A DNA stretch of 64,000 nt from Bacteroidaceae bacterium (GTDB taxonomy: Bacteria; Bacteroidota; Bacteroidia; Bacteroidales; Bacteroidaceae), in the NCBI GenBank assembly GCA_900771425.1, contig CAAGNV010000081.1, positions 25,139-89,138 on the forward strand. Direction: 5' to 3'. Positions 18,122 to 26,751 of this stretch are shown piece after piece. Each line of letters opens with the position of its first letter. Position 1 is the stretch's first letter. A program made the translations under genes and the position numbers. The notes beneath the pieces were generated by a model that was given only the letters and a program-made list of their open reading frames with translations, was not told where the DNA came from and searched no databases.

Positions 18122-19371
18122 TGAGTTTATCCAGTTTCATAGCAAGCCACATATACACCGACCGCAATGAGCAGCAACACCGAATGTCGCGGCCGGCAAT
18201 ACAAATAGCCATGCTTGGCATCATCATCGGTACAGCCGTGATGATACTGAGCATTGCCGTTATTATGGGCTTCAAGAAAGAGATAACAAACAAGATAACA
18301 GGATTCGGCACTCACTTACAGGTTGTATCACTGACACGCGGCTATGACAACCAACTGATGCCGGTACTGACTACCGACAGTCTTCGCAAATCCATTGCAC
18401 AGCATCCCGAAGTCACGCACATACAAGCCTACGCACAGACGATGGGAATGATAAAGACTGACGAAGATTTCCTTGGATTACAATTCAAGGGAATAGGCGA
18501 AGATTACGACACTACATTCATTCACAACAATCTTGTCGAAGGCCACGTACCTTCGTTTACGTCGAAAGAAGCATCGAACAGCATACTTATCTCGCGTACC
18601 ATTGCCAATAAGTTAGGGCTGAAACTCGGCGACCGCATCTATTCATACTTCATCACGCCAACAGGCATGCGTGCCCGCCGGTTCACCGTCAAAGGCATTT
18701 ATCAGACAAATCTCAGCGAATACGACCGCAACACCGTGGTGACTGACATCTACACGATGCGCAAGATACAAAACTGGAGCGAGGAGCAATCCACCGCATT
18801 CGAGATAAGCATCAATGACTTCGATCAACTCGAAGCAATGACCGACACGCTCGTAGAAGAAATCAATCACAAGACCGACCGTGACGGCTGCACATACGGA
18901 GTATTCAATATAAAGGAACTGGCTCCGAGCATATTCTCATGGTTAGGAGTGCTCGACATGAATGTCATCATCATCCTTGTACTGATGATACTTGTTGCCA
19001 CCGTTACCATCATGTCCGGTTTGCTCATCATTATGCTTGAGCAGGTAAATATGATTGGGTTGCTGAAAGCACTCGGAGCAACCAACCGTGCTGTTCGCCA
19101 CATATTCGCAAACTTTGCCTTACGTTTGGTAGTAAAAGGTGTTATTATAGGCAATGTAGTGGCTATCGTCGTTGCTGCATTGCAATACTATCTGCATTTC
19201 GTGCACCTCGATGCCGATACATATTATGTCGATGCGGTGCCAATCGAGTTTCATTGGCCTTATATCATTATTCTCGACATTGCCACTCTCATCATTACCT
19301 CGCTTGTCGTATTCGGTACGACTCACCTCGTCTCAATCAGCAAGCCTGCACAAACGCTGCGTTTCGAATAG
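18121..19371 (+). CDS. ABC transporter permease, LolC/LolE-FtsX type
   Basis: 416 aa. One N-terminal membrane helix (AMLGIIIGTAVMILSIAVIM), a periplasmic MacB-like domain of about 230 residues, and three C-terminal helices from about residue 280. The start MSLSSFIASHIYTDRN resembles LolC/LolE proteins that release lipoproteins to LolA. No ATPase gene is adjacent. Coupled to the aminotransferase by a one-base TAATG overlap. A lipoprotein-sorting role is inferred from family resemblance only. Confidence 0.88.
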   Translation: MSLSSFIASHIYTDRNEQQHRMSRPAIQIAMLGIIIGTAVMILSIAVIMGFKKEITNKITGFGTHLQVVSLTRGYDNQLMPVLTTDSLRKSIAQHPEVTHIQAYAQTMGMIKTDEDFLGLQFKGIGEDYDTTFIHNNLVEGHVPSFTSKEASNSILISRTIANKLGLKLGDRIYSYFITPTGMRARRFTVKGIYQTNLSEYDRNTVVTDIYTMRKIQNWSEEQSTAFEISINDFDQLEAMTDTLVEEINHKTDRDGCTYGVFNIKELAPSIFSWLGVLDMNVIIILVLMILVATVTIMSGLLIIMLEQVNMIGLLKALGATNRAVRHIFANFALRLVVKGVIIGNVVAIVVAALQYYLHFVHLDADTYYVDAVPIEFHWPYIIILDIATLIITSLVVFGTTHLVSISKPAQTLRFE

Positions 19372-19394
19372 GTATCAGGACTATTGGGCAAGAC

Positions 19395-19460
19395 CGTTCT
19401 TCTGCCCGTCTTTAATCGTTTTCTGCCCTTTATTTAATCGTTCTTCTACCCTTTTCTATT
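19395..19460. repeat. Tandem array I, 22-bp period
   Basis: Three 22-bp units (19395-19416, 19417-19438, 19439-19460), with CGTTCTTCTGCCC-like starts and pyrimidine-rich ends. It fills the gap between two convergent genes and its last unit includes the rsmD stop codon. Confidence 0.72.
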
Positions 19461-20016
19461 TGAAGAACGTGAAGTTTACTGACCCATAATTGCGATGTTC
19501 AACAAACCGAGGATGTTCCTTGAAGTCGTAATCGCGTCCGTGTTCAAGTATGAACAGGCTGTCGTCTGCTTCATTGAGCAATCCTGAGGCGAATACCATG
19601 TCAGGCAGTTCGCCTAACCATTCAAGTGCGTAAGGTGGATCAGCAAAGATGATGTCAAAAGTATTGGCACCGCCGCCGTCCTTCTTGTTTGCAGTAAGCA
19701 CATTCTTCACGTCGGCATGGAGTACCTTCCACGCATTGTCGCCTAAGTCGTGTGCCAGTTTATGAAGGTACTGCCAGTGCTTGAAGTCCTTCTCCACAGC
19801 CACGACACTGCCGCATCCACGGCTCAGCAGTTCAAGGCTGATGCTTCCTGTCCCTGCAAACAGGTCGAGTGCCTTTGGCATTTCGTCGAAATCGACGTAG
19901 TTATTGACAAGTATGTTGAATAGGCTTTCCTTGGCAAAATCGGTCGTTGGTCGTGCCTTAAATGTATGTGGTACATCGAACCTGCGTCCTTTGTATTTTC
20001 CGGATATGATGCGCAT
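19456..20016 (-). CDS. rsmD: 16S rRNA (guanine966-N2)-methyltransferase
   Basis: 186 aa from ATG at 20016 (MRIISGKYKGRRFDVP), the standard RsmD start; an upstream in-frame start at 20049 would place eleven codons across the terminator hairpin and is rejected. S-adenosylmethionine loop LDLFAGTGSISLELLSRG and catalytic DPPY (FADPPYAL) are present. Modifies G966 of 16S rRNA during small-subunit assembly. Convergent with the ABC permease gene. Confidence 0.94.
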   Translation of the reverse strand: MRIISGKYKGRRFDVPHTFKARPTTDFAKESLFNILVNNYVDFDEMPKALDLFAGTGSISLELLSRGCGSVVAVEKDFKHWQYLHKLAHDLGDNAWKVLHADVKNVLTANKKDGGGANTFDIIFADPPYALEWLGELPDMVFASGLLNEADDSLFILEHGRDYDFKEHPRFVEHRNYGSVNFTFFK

Positions 20017-20034
20017 GGTGTTGTTTATAAAAGA

Positions 20035-20059
20035 AAAAAGTCCCCTCAACGAGGGGACT
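20035..20059 (-). terminator. Terminator of the 20.1-20.8 kb gene
   Basis: Perfect 9-bp stem AGTCCCCTC / GAGGGGACT (20039-20059) and, on the minus strand, a following TTTTTTCTTTT. It separates the unknown gene from rsmD. Confidence 0.85.
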
Positions 20060-20083
20060 CCTTATTATTATACTTTCAGACTG

Positions 20084-20776
20084 TTATTCATCCCAGTTAC
20101 CAGCGAGCTTGTTCTGAGGGTCTTCGAGGTCACCGATGCGGAGTCCGTACCAGTTGCCCTGAGTATGGTCGGCATTGTCTTCGAAGAGGTCAGCACGGTT
20201 CTTACCACGCTTCTTTTCGTTAGACTTCCATCCCTTTACCTTCTTTGCGTTCAAGCCATCGAGGTAGTCATCAGCACTTGCACGGATTTCGAGTACCTTG
20301 TCAAACTCATTTGACTTAGTGTTGAATGCTTCATGCTTGCGGAGCTGGATGAGTGCGCCTTCTTTTCCTACAGGAACGAAGCGGAGTGAGTCAGGACAAG
20401 CAATGCCAAGAGCTTCAGCAGCTGACTCCCATACTGTATCACGACGTATGATTCCGAGCTTTACAGCTTCCTGTTCTGTCATGCCTGCTTCGAGCTGGTC
20501 GTCAGTAAGGTCACCGTCCTTGATGATTTTGTTGATTGAAGAATCATTTTCTACCCAGTAGATAAGTGAGTCGATAGTACCGCAGAAGTCACCTTGGTGT
20601 GACATACGGAATTTCTCTTCTGCATCACGAATCTGCATCAGGCGTGCAATGACAAGTTGTTCTCTCTCTTTTCTCTGCTGATCGAATGATATGTCAGCAT
20701 AGATGCTCATAAAACATGCTCCGGCAAGACCGAGCACGCACAACACGAGCAGGACGTTAAAGATTGTTTTCTTCAT
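20084..20776 (-). CDS. Conserved-type hypothetical, membrane-anchored
   Basis: 230 aa. One N-terminal hydrophobic segment (FNVLLVLCVLGLAGACFMSI), followed by a hydrophilic domain that starts with a charged helix (ISFDQQRKEREQLVIARLMQIRD). The layout of a short basic tip, one helix and an amphipathic continuation is reminiscent of pilin-like or signal-anchor proteins, but there is no prepilin cleavage motif. No enzymatic motif is seen. It has its own terminator and stands divergent to the helicase gene. I do not recognise the family. Confidence 0.85.
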   Translation of the reverse strand: MKKTIFNVLLVLCVLGLAGACFMSIYADISFDQQRKEREQLVIARLMQIRDAEEKFRMSHQGDFCGTIDSLIYWVENDSSINKIIKDGDLTDDQLEAGMTEQEAVKLGIIRRDTVWESAAEALGIACPDSLRFVPVGKEGALIQLRKHEAFNTKSNEFDKVLEIRASADDYLDGLNAKKVKGWKSNEKKRGKNRADLFEDNADHTQGNWYGLRIGDLEDPQNKLAGNWDE

Positions 20777-20781
20777 AAGTT

Positions 20782-20812
20782 ATTGTAGTATTAATTTTTT
20801 TTCGTACATTTG
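20782..20812 (+). promoter_or_regulatory. Promoter of the helicase gene
   Basis: ATTG (20782-20785), 19-nt spacer, TACATTTG (20805-20812). A divergent TAATTTTG box for the unknown gene is at 20825-20818 on the minus strand, so the two promoters overlap. Confidence 0.6.
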
Positions 20813-20877
20813 TGGCACAAAATTAAGCAATTTATGTGAAACAAAGGTTATGATTGACCGATTTTTTTCATAAAAAC

Positions 20878-22353
20878 ATGATAATTGACTATTTTAAGAC
20901 GCTAATTGCACAAAATTTCGCATTTCAACCTACACTTGAGCAGGCAAATGCCATCGATGCGCTTGCACGGTTTGTGATGTACGACTCGTGCGACACATAC
21001 GGTCAAGGCAGCCCTGTTTTCCTGCTCAGGGGGTATGCCGGTACTGGCAAGACATCGCTTGTAGGGGCATTGGTAAAGACGATGCAGCAGTTGGAGAGGC
21101 ACTGTGTATTGCTTGCTCCGACGGGTCGTGCAGCAAAGGTGTTCTCGCTATATGCAGGTCATCCGGCCTACACCATTCATAAGCGAATCTATCGGCAGAA
21201 GTCGATGGAGTTGGACTCGCCCTTTTCGCTCGACTTCAACAGCATGAAGCATACGTTGTTCATAGTAGATGAAGCCTCGATGATCAGTTCTGACAACAGT
21301 ATGTTTTCGAGTCGAAGCCTGCTCGACGACCTTGTTGAGTTTGTCTATTCGGGCGAAGGCTGCCGACTGATACTGCTGGGCGACACCGCACAGTTGCCTC
21401 CTGTAGGCGAATTTGAAAGCCCTGCACTTCAGCCTGCGATGCTCTCGTCGCTTGGTCTTGACGTGACTTGCAAGACTCTGACGCAAGTAGTGCGCCAGCA
21501 GAGCGACTCGGGGATTCTGGACAATGCGACGCACATACGCGAGATGATTGCTGACGAAGATGTCTATAGCATTCCTGACATTGACTTCGCCGACGATGTC
21601 GTGAATGTTCCAGGAAACGAACTGATTGAACAACTCATGCAGTGTTATCACGACTACGGAACTGACGACACCATCGTCGTGACACGTTCTAACAAGCGAG
21701 CCAACGTATATAATAACGGTATTCGTACGCAGATACTCGACCGCGAATCCGAACTGTCGTCGGGCGACCTCATAATGATAGCCAAGAACAACTACTATTG
21801 GCTGAAGGGTAATGCTCAGACAAACCTACAAGACGATGCAGTGCAACCTGACGACACGGACGGACTGCCGTCGCAATCCGTTTCCTTCCTTGCCAACGGA
21901 GATATTGCCCAAGTCATCAGAGTGAGAAACGAACGTTCGTTCTACGGATTTAGGTTTGCCGATGTAGAACTGCGTCTGCCCGACTATGGCGACTTGGAAA
22001 TTGAGGCTGTGGTACTGCTCGACACCCTGCACAGCGAAGCACCTGCCCTGACTCGCGAGCAGAACGAACATTTGTTTAATCAGGTCATGGAAGACTACAT
22101 GGACATTCCTTACAAGCGCGACCGACTGAAGAAAATCAAGGAAGACCCATATTATAATGCCTTGCAGATAAAGTATGCCTATGCCGTCACTTGCCACAAA
22201 GCGCAGGGAGGACAGTGGTCACAGGTGTTCATCGACCAAGGATACATAAGCGATGAAATGCTTGGCATCGACTATTACCGTTGGCTCTATACAGCATTCA
22301 CGCGTGCAACTGATAAGGTATATTTGGTCAATTGGAAAAAGTCGGACGATTGA
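20878..22353 (+). CDS. RecD-like ATP-dependent DNA helicase
   Basis: 491 aa, superfamily 1 helicase with UvrD_C_2-type C-terminus. Walker A RGYAGTGKTSLVGAL near residue 55, Walker B FIVDEASMIS, motif III LLGDTAQLPPVG, and motif VI region YAVTCHKAQGGQWSQVFID with YTAFTRATDKV are all in order. It lacks the long N-terminal part of RecD2, so it resembles the short AAA_30/RecD-like exonuclease-V-like proteins of Bacteroidetes. A role in repair or replication is inferred. ATG at 20878 is chosen over a TTG 24 bp upstream. Confidence 0.92.
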   Translation: MIIDYFKTLIAQNFAFQPTLEQANAIDALARFVMYDSCDTYGQGSPVFLLRGYAGTGKTSLVGALVKTMQQLERHCVLLAPTGRAAKVFSLYAGHPAYTIHKRIYRQKSMELDSPFSLDFNSMKHTLFIVDEASMISSDNSMFSSRSLLDDLVEFVYSGEGCRLILLGDTAQLPPVGEFESPALQPAMLSSLGLDVTCKTLTQVVRQQSDSGILDNATHIREMIADEDVYSIPDIDFADDVVNVPGNELIEQLMQCYHDYGTDDTIVVTRSNKRANVYNNGIRTQILDRESELSSGDLIMIAKNNYYWLKGNAQTNLQDDAVQPDDTDGLPSQSVSFLANGDIAQVIRVRNERSFYGFRFADVELRLPDYGDLEIEAVVLLDTLHSEAPALTREQNEHLFNQVMEDYMDIPYKRDRLKKIKEDPYYNALQIKYAYAVTCHKAQGGQWSQVFIDQGYISDEMLGIDYYRWLYTAFTRATDKVYLVNWKKSDD

Positions 22354-22373
22354 CTTAAAAAGAAGAAGAGCTT

Positions 22374-22505
22374 CTTCGATGCCGAAGGTACGCTCCTTCG
22401 GGGTCGAAGATACTCTTCTTCGGGGTCAAAAAGCCTCTCCTTCGGGGTCAAAAAGCCTCTCCTTCGGAGCAAAAAAGCCTCTCCTTCGGAGCAAAAAAGC
22501 CTCTC
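22374..22505. repeat. Tandem array C, 22-bp period
   Basis: Six consecutive units of exactly 22 bp (starts 22374, 22396, 22418, 22440, 22462, 22484). Units 3 and 4 are identical, as are 5 and 6, pointing to recent duplication. Core CTTCGGGGTC with CTTCGG, a UUCG-tetraloop-type hexamer, repeated. Lies between the convergent helicase and glycosidase genes. Confidence 0.9.
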
Positions 22506-22531
22506 CTTATTTTCTGTATATATTTAAGACA

Positions 22532-25500
22532 TTATTCCTCTATCTTCTTCACCCGTCCTTCGAAACCAATCGGACGGATAGTCTTGCGTGCTTCTTTCAG
22601 TCGTGAGATAGCATCAGCAATCATGTCTTTAGTGCCCGACCCGTCATTCACATACTGATAAACCTGGTCAGCGTACTTTACGGCATCGACCACTTCAGGC
22701 GTCGTGTTGCGCAAGGTTCTGCTGTCCATCAGCAACGGATAGAGTTCGTCGAGGTCTTCAGGTTCTGCAAGGTTACCAGGTCGCATAGAGTTGAGTTCGG
22801 CATTCAACTTGGCTGTCATTGCATTGACGTCCACTTGTGTTGCCTTCTTATTGCGGATTAGCACTTCCGCCTTGTGCATTTCTTCGACCATTCGCGCAAA
22901 GCCATGTGGTGCCCAAGGGGAGTACGACGGCACTTTCACATCCATTGCATTCCACGCCTCCTGGCTGTCTTCACGCTCGTGCGCAGTGGCAATTGTCTGG
23001 TTCAGTTGCGTGAAATCGGTCTTTCCCTTTCTGACCTGATGCTTCGTATCTGCTTCGACATTCAGGCGAAGATAGTGAGTCGTGTGTTCGGTTGCATAAT
23101 AGTCAGGTACAAAACGTGTGTCGTCGAGTTGAAGCGTATATAGGTTTCCATCATGACCTCCGGCTGTTGTTGGGGCATTCGCCTGTATTTCGCTTAGGTT
23201 ACTGCTAAGGTTGAAATCAGCATGTTGCCAATCTTTTACGTCTGGAGTCGTCATAACCAACGGACCGTACATGAGTGTGCCAAGCCACTGTGGAGTGAAC
23301 TCGGCATGGTTGTCTTCCTCAGTTGCGGCAATCGACATCTTGTCAGGTCCGAAGTTTATATGTTTCGTAAACGGCATGACTACTTCAACCACGTCGTCAA
23401 GACTCCATTCGCGCATAGGAATTTCGACATACGAACATGGCTGATACTCCTTGCTGATTGACTTTCCGTTCAGTCGGACATCATACCCTTCTGTTGCCCA
23501 ATACGGCACTCTCAACTTCATGGCAAAGGCTCCGACAGGGCGTCCGCTGTTTGCCTTGACCGTAATGGTTGACTTCTCCGCAGGCCAAAGACATTCCTGA
23601 CAGATGACAGCGTGCTTTTCTTCCCATGTTGCTTCCGACGGAATATAAAGGGCTACGTATATGGTATTGTCCGTTACAAAATACGATGCTTCCTGATACT
23701 TTACATGGTTTTCAGCGCCCGTACCGCCGCAGCACGACGACTGAGGAGTCTCATTTCCGAAAGGCTTTACGGCATTCATGCCCACTGCATATTGGTAAGT
23801 CGTAGAGTAGTGAGTAGGATTGACCGAGCCTACTATCTGATTATAAAGCACACGCTCGTAGTAATCCATGTACTCGGCATTGTCAGGGTCAAAGCAGTTA
23901 AGGTCTTTGGTCAACTTTGCAAGGTTATAGGCACAACAGGTCTCGTTCATGTCGGGATTAGGTCGAGTGCCGCCATTCCTGCCCCACCCTTGCATCACGC
24001 TTGTGGTCATCGAAATCATCTGAGCATAAGGCTGCCGGAACATTTCGCCGTTACCAACACCGCCCATTGCGTATGTGTAGCGCCCCTGAACCATATTCCA
24101 GAAGTTCTGCGCAAGGTTGTAATAGTAAGGATTGCCGTTGTTGACATACGAGCGCAGTGCACCAGTTATCATCGGGATGTGCTGATTTGCATGGCGTGTA
24201 CGTATATTGTCAATGTTCTTGGCCACAGGATCGAAGAATGCAGGCGAGTCAAAATAGTTCGCTGCCTCAGCCAAGTGAACCTTTTCTTCAGCATCATCAG
24301 CCAGGACAGCCAGTCGTGAGAGCGATTCTGCCATGCCGCCAACCTCTCCGGCAATATACATGTTCCACATTTCGTAGCGGTTGCCTGGTCGTGACTGACG
24401 TTCCTTTTGATTACCTTCTGCATTGACAAAAGTGCGATAATGCAGGCGGTTCCATACCCACAGCCCCATCTCCTTGGCTATGAGCAAGGCCTTGTCGGCA
24501 ATCTGTACGGTCGTGAGATGTCCGTCGGGCAGAGAAATCTGCTCTTCAGTACTTTTAGTTCGCCGATTTTCTTCTGTGAGAACGTTGGCAATGTCGATAA
24601 GTCCGGCCAACTGCTTGTGTATGCTGTAATACGGTGCCCATACCCATTGGTCGTTGTTGTACGGACGGTAGCACTCTATGAGCACTGGGTGTTGTGCCGG
24701 AATGGCATTGAGATAACCGTAACCATACTTCGTATAATCCTTTTTATATTGGTCGAAAGCCTCCCATGTGCCTTTCAAGTCGTTGATTTCGTCTTCGGGT
24801 GCGAGGTCACGTGCCTCAAAGTACCGACCGAGCGAATCGCTCCAAACGTGGGTACGTTCCTGACATTCGCGCAGTTGGTTGACCATGATTTCGATACGTT
24901 GCAGCAACTCGCGCTTCTGACTTACCTCACTTGCAGAGGCAAACGCAAAGGCAAGAGCCGACATGTAATGGCCAGATCCATGGCCCTTGAGTTTAGTCGT
25001 AGGGCTGTCCCAACCGTCAGCAACAGGATAACCGTCGGTCGGTAGGCCGTACGTGTCACGATAATTGTAAAGTTGCTGACGTACGTCCCAACGGAGTATT
25101 TCGTTGATATCGAGGTCACGATTAGATGTGAGGCGGTTATCGCCCGTAATCTTTACGGCCGACAGAGGCAAGGTCTTGGCCTTTGATGTGCTCGACGGCG
25201 CCGTCCATTGCTTGTCCGTAACCGAAATGGTGGCAATGATTGGGTAACCGTCAGCAGTAGTGTTGTCACCGACAATCACGCCATCGACTGCATATTTGCT
25301 GCCGACAGGGTGTTTCGATACGTCGGTTGCGTTACGTTCGTCCTGCACAGAAGCATTGTTCCAACGTACCTGGCGCCACTCATGTGTGCCGTCGCTGTAC
25401 GTTACCCATACTTGCCACGGCAGACGCGGCATCATGCCGACAGGGACTTCTACGTAAACAGGAGCGACTTTTGATATAAAACGTGGTTTCTGCACATTGC

Positions 25501-25594
25501 TGCCAGCAGAAAACGAAACCACTGCCTTTGCCTGCATCTGTGGATAAGACGCAAGCAAGGCAGTGATGGCTAGCACTACTAAATGTCTATTCAT
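22532..25594 (-). CDS. Secreted DUF1680 glycosidase (GH127/GH146 type, beta-L-arabinofuranosidase-like)
   Basis: 1020 aa. Signal peptide (about residues 1-23, ending QAKA), an Ig-like Big_4-type module about residues 45-145 (WVTYSDGTHEWRQVRW), then the alpha/alpha-barrel DUF1680 domain. The zinc-thiolate site known from HypBA1 is matched: Glu551-Thr-Cys553 and the pair Cys621-Cys622 in SSCCGGTG, of which Cys621 would be the nucleophile. A C-terminal helical region (about 880-1010) follows. Predicted to remove beta-L-arabinofuranose from plant glycans. No SusC/SusD pair or sensor lies nearby; it is the last gene of an operon with two unrelated-looking genes. Confidence 0.9.
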   Translation of the reverse strand: MNRHLVVLAITALLASYPQMQAKAVVSFSAGSNVQKPRFISKVAPVYVEVPVGMMPRLPWQVWVTYSDGTHEWRQVRWNNASVQDERNATDVSKHPVGSKYAVDGVIVGDNTTADGYPIIATISVTDKQWTAPSSTSKAKTLPLSAVKITGDNRLTSNRDLDINEILRWDVRQQLYNYRDTYGLPTDGYPVADGWDSPTTKLKGHGSGHYMSALAFAFASASEVSQKRELLQRIEIMVNQLRECQERTHVWSDSLGRYFEARDLAPEDEINDLKGTWEAFDQYKKDYTKYGYGYLNAIPAQHPVLIECYRPYNNDQWVWAPYYSIHKQLAGLIDIANVLTEENRRTKSTEEQISLPDGHLTTVQIADKALLIAKEMGLWVWNRLHYRTFVNAEGNQKERQSRPGNRYEMWNMYIAGEVGGMAESLSRLAVLADDAEEKVHLAEAANYFDSPAFFDPVAKNIDNIRTRHANQHIPMITGALRSYVNNGNPYYYNLAQNFWNMVQGRYTYAMGGVGNGEMFRQPYAQMISMTTSVMQGWGRNGGTRPNPDMNETCCAYNLAKLTKDLNCFDPDNAEYMDYYERVLYNQIVGSVNPTHYSTTYQYAVGMNAVKPFGNETPQSSCCGGTGAENHVKYQEASYFVTDNTIYVALYIPSEATWEEKHAVICQECLWPAEKSTITVKANSGRPVGAFAMKLRVPYWATEGYDVRLNGKSISKEYQPCSYVEIPMREWSLDDVVEVVMPFTKHINFGPDKMSIAATEEDNHAEFTPQWLGTLMYGPLVMTTPDVKDWQHADFNLSSNLSEIQANAPTTAGGHDGNLYTLQLDDTRFVPDYYATEHTTHYLRLNVEADTKHQVRKGKTDFTQLNQTIATAHEREDSQEAWNAMDVKVPSYSPWAPHGFARMVEEMHKAEVLIRNKKATQVDVNAMTAKLNAELNSMRPGNLAEPEDLDELYPLLMDSRTLRNTTPEVVDAVKYADQVYQYVNDGSGTKDMIADAISRLKEARKTIRPIGFEGRVKKIEE

Positions 25595-25611
25595 TTATGT
25601 ATTTATGAGTT

Positions 25612-25914
25612 CTAATCTTCAATTGTCTCAATAAGAAAACTGACCGGACGGAATCCGTCGTTGCAACTTATCATGGCCGACTTTGGGTTTTTCATCCATC
25701 CATCGTAGAAGTTTCCCCCTCCGTTTGCCAGTTCTTCAACGAATGGCCGCATACTTTCCCATGCACTATCACACAGACCTTCGGGGCACTTTCCATCAAT
25801 AGAGATGTACACGTCGCCTTCGCAGATATCACATGTGTGCTCTATTGGATTCTCGTACTGCTGGATAAGGTCGCAGTAACAGGCTTTCCGTATTGCAGTT
25901 ATTCGGCAGTTCAT
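25612..25914 (-). CDS. TIGR04076 family protein
   Basis: 100 aa, no signal peptide. Pattern of conserved Cys and aromatic residues (MNCRITAIRKACYCDL, HTCDICEGD, GGGNFYDGW, MISCNDGFRPVSFLIE) matches TIGR04076, a small family of unknown function. Starts in an ATGA overlap with the nitroreductase gene, so the two are translationally coupled, and ends 18 bp before the glycosidase start. The clustered cysteines suggest metal binding or redox work, which is inference. Confidence 0.85.
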   Translation of the reverse strand: MNCRITAIRKACYCDLIQQYENPIEHTCDICEGDVYISIDGKCPEGLCDSAWESMRPFVEELANGGGNFYDGWMKNPKSAMISCNDGFRPVSFLIETIED

Positions 25915-26507
25915 AACTCCTTGACGGTCTCTTCGAGTGTACGGTACTGGCTGTGACGGTCAGATGGTTTTGCATTGTCGGCAGGATAACCGAACGGCAA
26001 CATCAGTACAGGACGTATGTTGGCAGGCAGATTAAACAGTTCTTTTGCCTTATCAACATCGAACATACCAACGGCACATGTGCCAAGTCCGAGGTCTGTT
26101 GCTTCAAGCATCATGTGGGTGATGACGATCGAACAGTCAATATCGCCATAGTTACCATTCTCGCCACGCTGGCATGCACGTTCGTTGTCATAGCACACGA
26201 GGAATGCACTTGGAGCGCCATACATACAAGGAGAAACCTCGTTTGCTTTCTCCATAGCATCCTCGGAACGAAGCAAGTAAATCATCTGAGGTTGGCTGTT
26301 GACTGCAGTCGGAGCCACTTGTGCTGCACGTAGTATCTTGTCTATTTTCTCCTGCTCAACAGGCTTTTCGGAGAATTGGCGAACTGAATATCGGTCGGTT
26401 GCCAATGTAAGGAAGTCTTTGTTCATTGATTCTTTGTTTTCTTGTTTTTGTTCAGAGCAACCAAACAGTGCGGCTGCCATAATTGCAAGCAGAATGGTCT
26501 TCTTCAT
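25911..26507 (-). CDS. Nitroreductase family lipoprotein
   Basis: 198 aa. Lipoprotein signal MKKTILLAIMAAALFGC with lipobox LFGC, so the FMN enzyme would be anchored in the envelope rather than cytosolic, which is uncommon for the family. Nitroreductase fold motifs: DRYSVRQFSEKPV near the start, AAQVAPTAVNSQP, and the C-terminal GLGTCAVGMFD plus LPFGYPAD. First gene of the operon with TIGR04076 and the glycosidase. A second Met at residue 28 (MNKDFLTLATDRYS) would give a cytosolic enzyme; the complete signal favours the first. Confidence 0.88.
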   Translation of the reverse strand: MKKTILLAIMAAALFGCSEQKQENKESMNKDFLTLATDRYSVRQFSEKPVEQEKIDKILRAAQVAPTAVNSQPQMIYLLRSEDAMEKANEVSPCMYGAPSAFLVCYDNERACQRGENGNYGDIDCSIVITHMMLEATDLGLGTCAVGMFDVDKAKELFNLPANIRPVLMLPFGYPADNAKPSDRHSQYRTLEETVKEL

Positions 26508-26565
26508 TTGGGTGTTGATTGTTTAAGTTAATAATGAATTTGATTGGGCTCAATTGTTCTGTCGG

Positions 26566-26596
26566 CAAAGATACGTCAAATTCTTATAATGACAAA
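26566..26596 (-). promoter_or_regulatory. Promoter of the nitroreductase operon
   Basis: Minus strand TTTG (26596-26593), 19-nt spacer, TATCTTTG (26573-26566), a full consensus match, with a leader of about 55 nt. Confidence 0.72.
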
Positions 26597-26620
26597 AACA
26601 AAAGCAAAGAAAATAAAAGT

Positions 26621-26674
26621 CAACCGCATGTTTTGGTCAAATCAAACGATTGAGATGAACAAAACATGCGGTTG
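26621..26674 (-). terminator. Terminator of the rplY operon, built partly from an array-D unit
   Basis: Perfect 15-bp inverted repeat CAACCGCATGTTTTG (26621-26635) / CAAAACATGCGGTTG (26660-26674) with a 24-nt loop. On the minus strand it is followed by a T-rich stretch (ACTTTTATTTTCTTTG). It lies downstream of the S4-protein gene, and its right arm coincides with the first unit of array D. Confidence 0.72.
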
Positions 26675-26729
26675 CAAATGAAAACACATGCGGTCATAAA
26701 TGAAAACACATGCGGTCTTGTTGGCTGAT
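26664..26729. repeat. Tandem array D, 22-bp period
   Basis: Units start at 26664, 26686 and 26708, core ACATGCGGT then AAATGAAAAC. An inverted partial copy at 26621-26635 makes the terminator above. The core CATGCGG is shared with arrays F and H in one orientation or the other. Confidence 0.78.
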
Positions 26730-26751
26730 GAATGAGGACGTGATCGTCAGG

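Noticed and set aside
22374..22505. CRISPR array
   Set aside because: Units are contiguous 22-bp repeats with no unique spacers and no cas genes nearby.
23612..24319. 235-residue frame on the plus strand inside the glycosidase gene
   Set aside because: Antisense to a well-supported DUF1680 domain with conserved catalytic cysteines.
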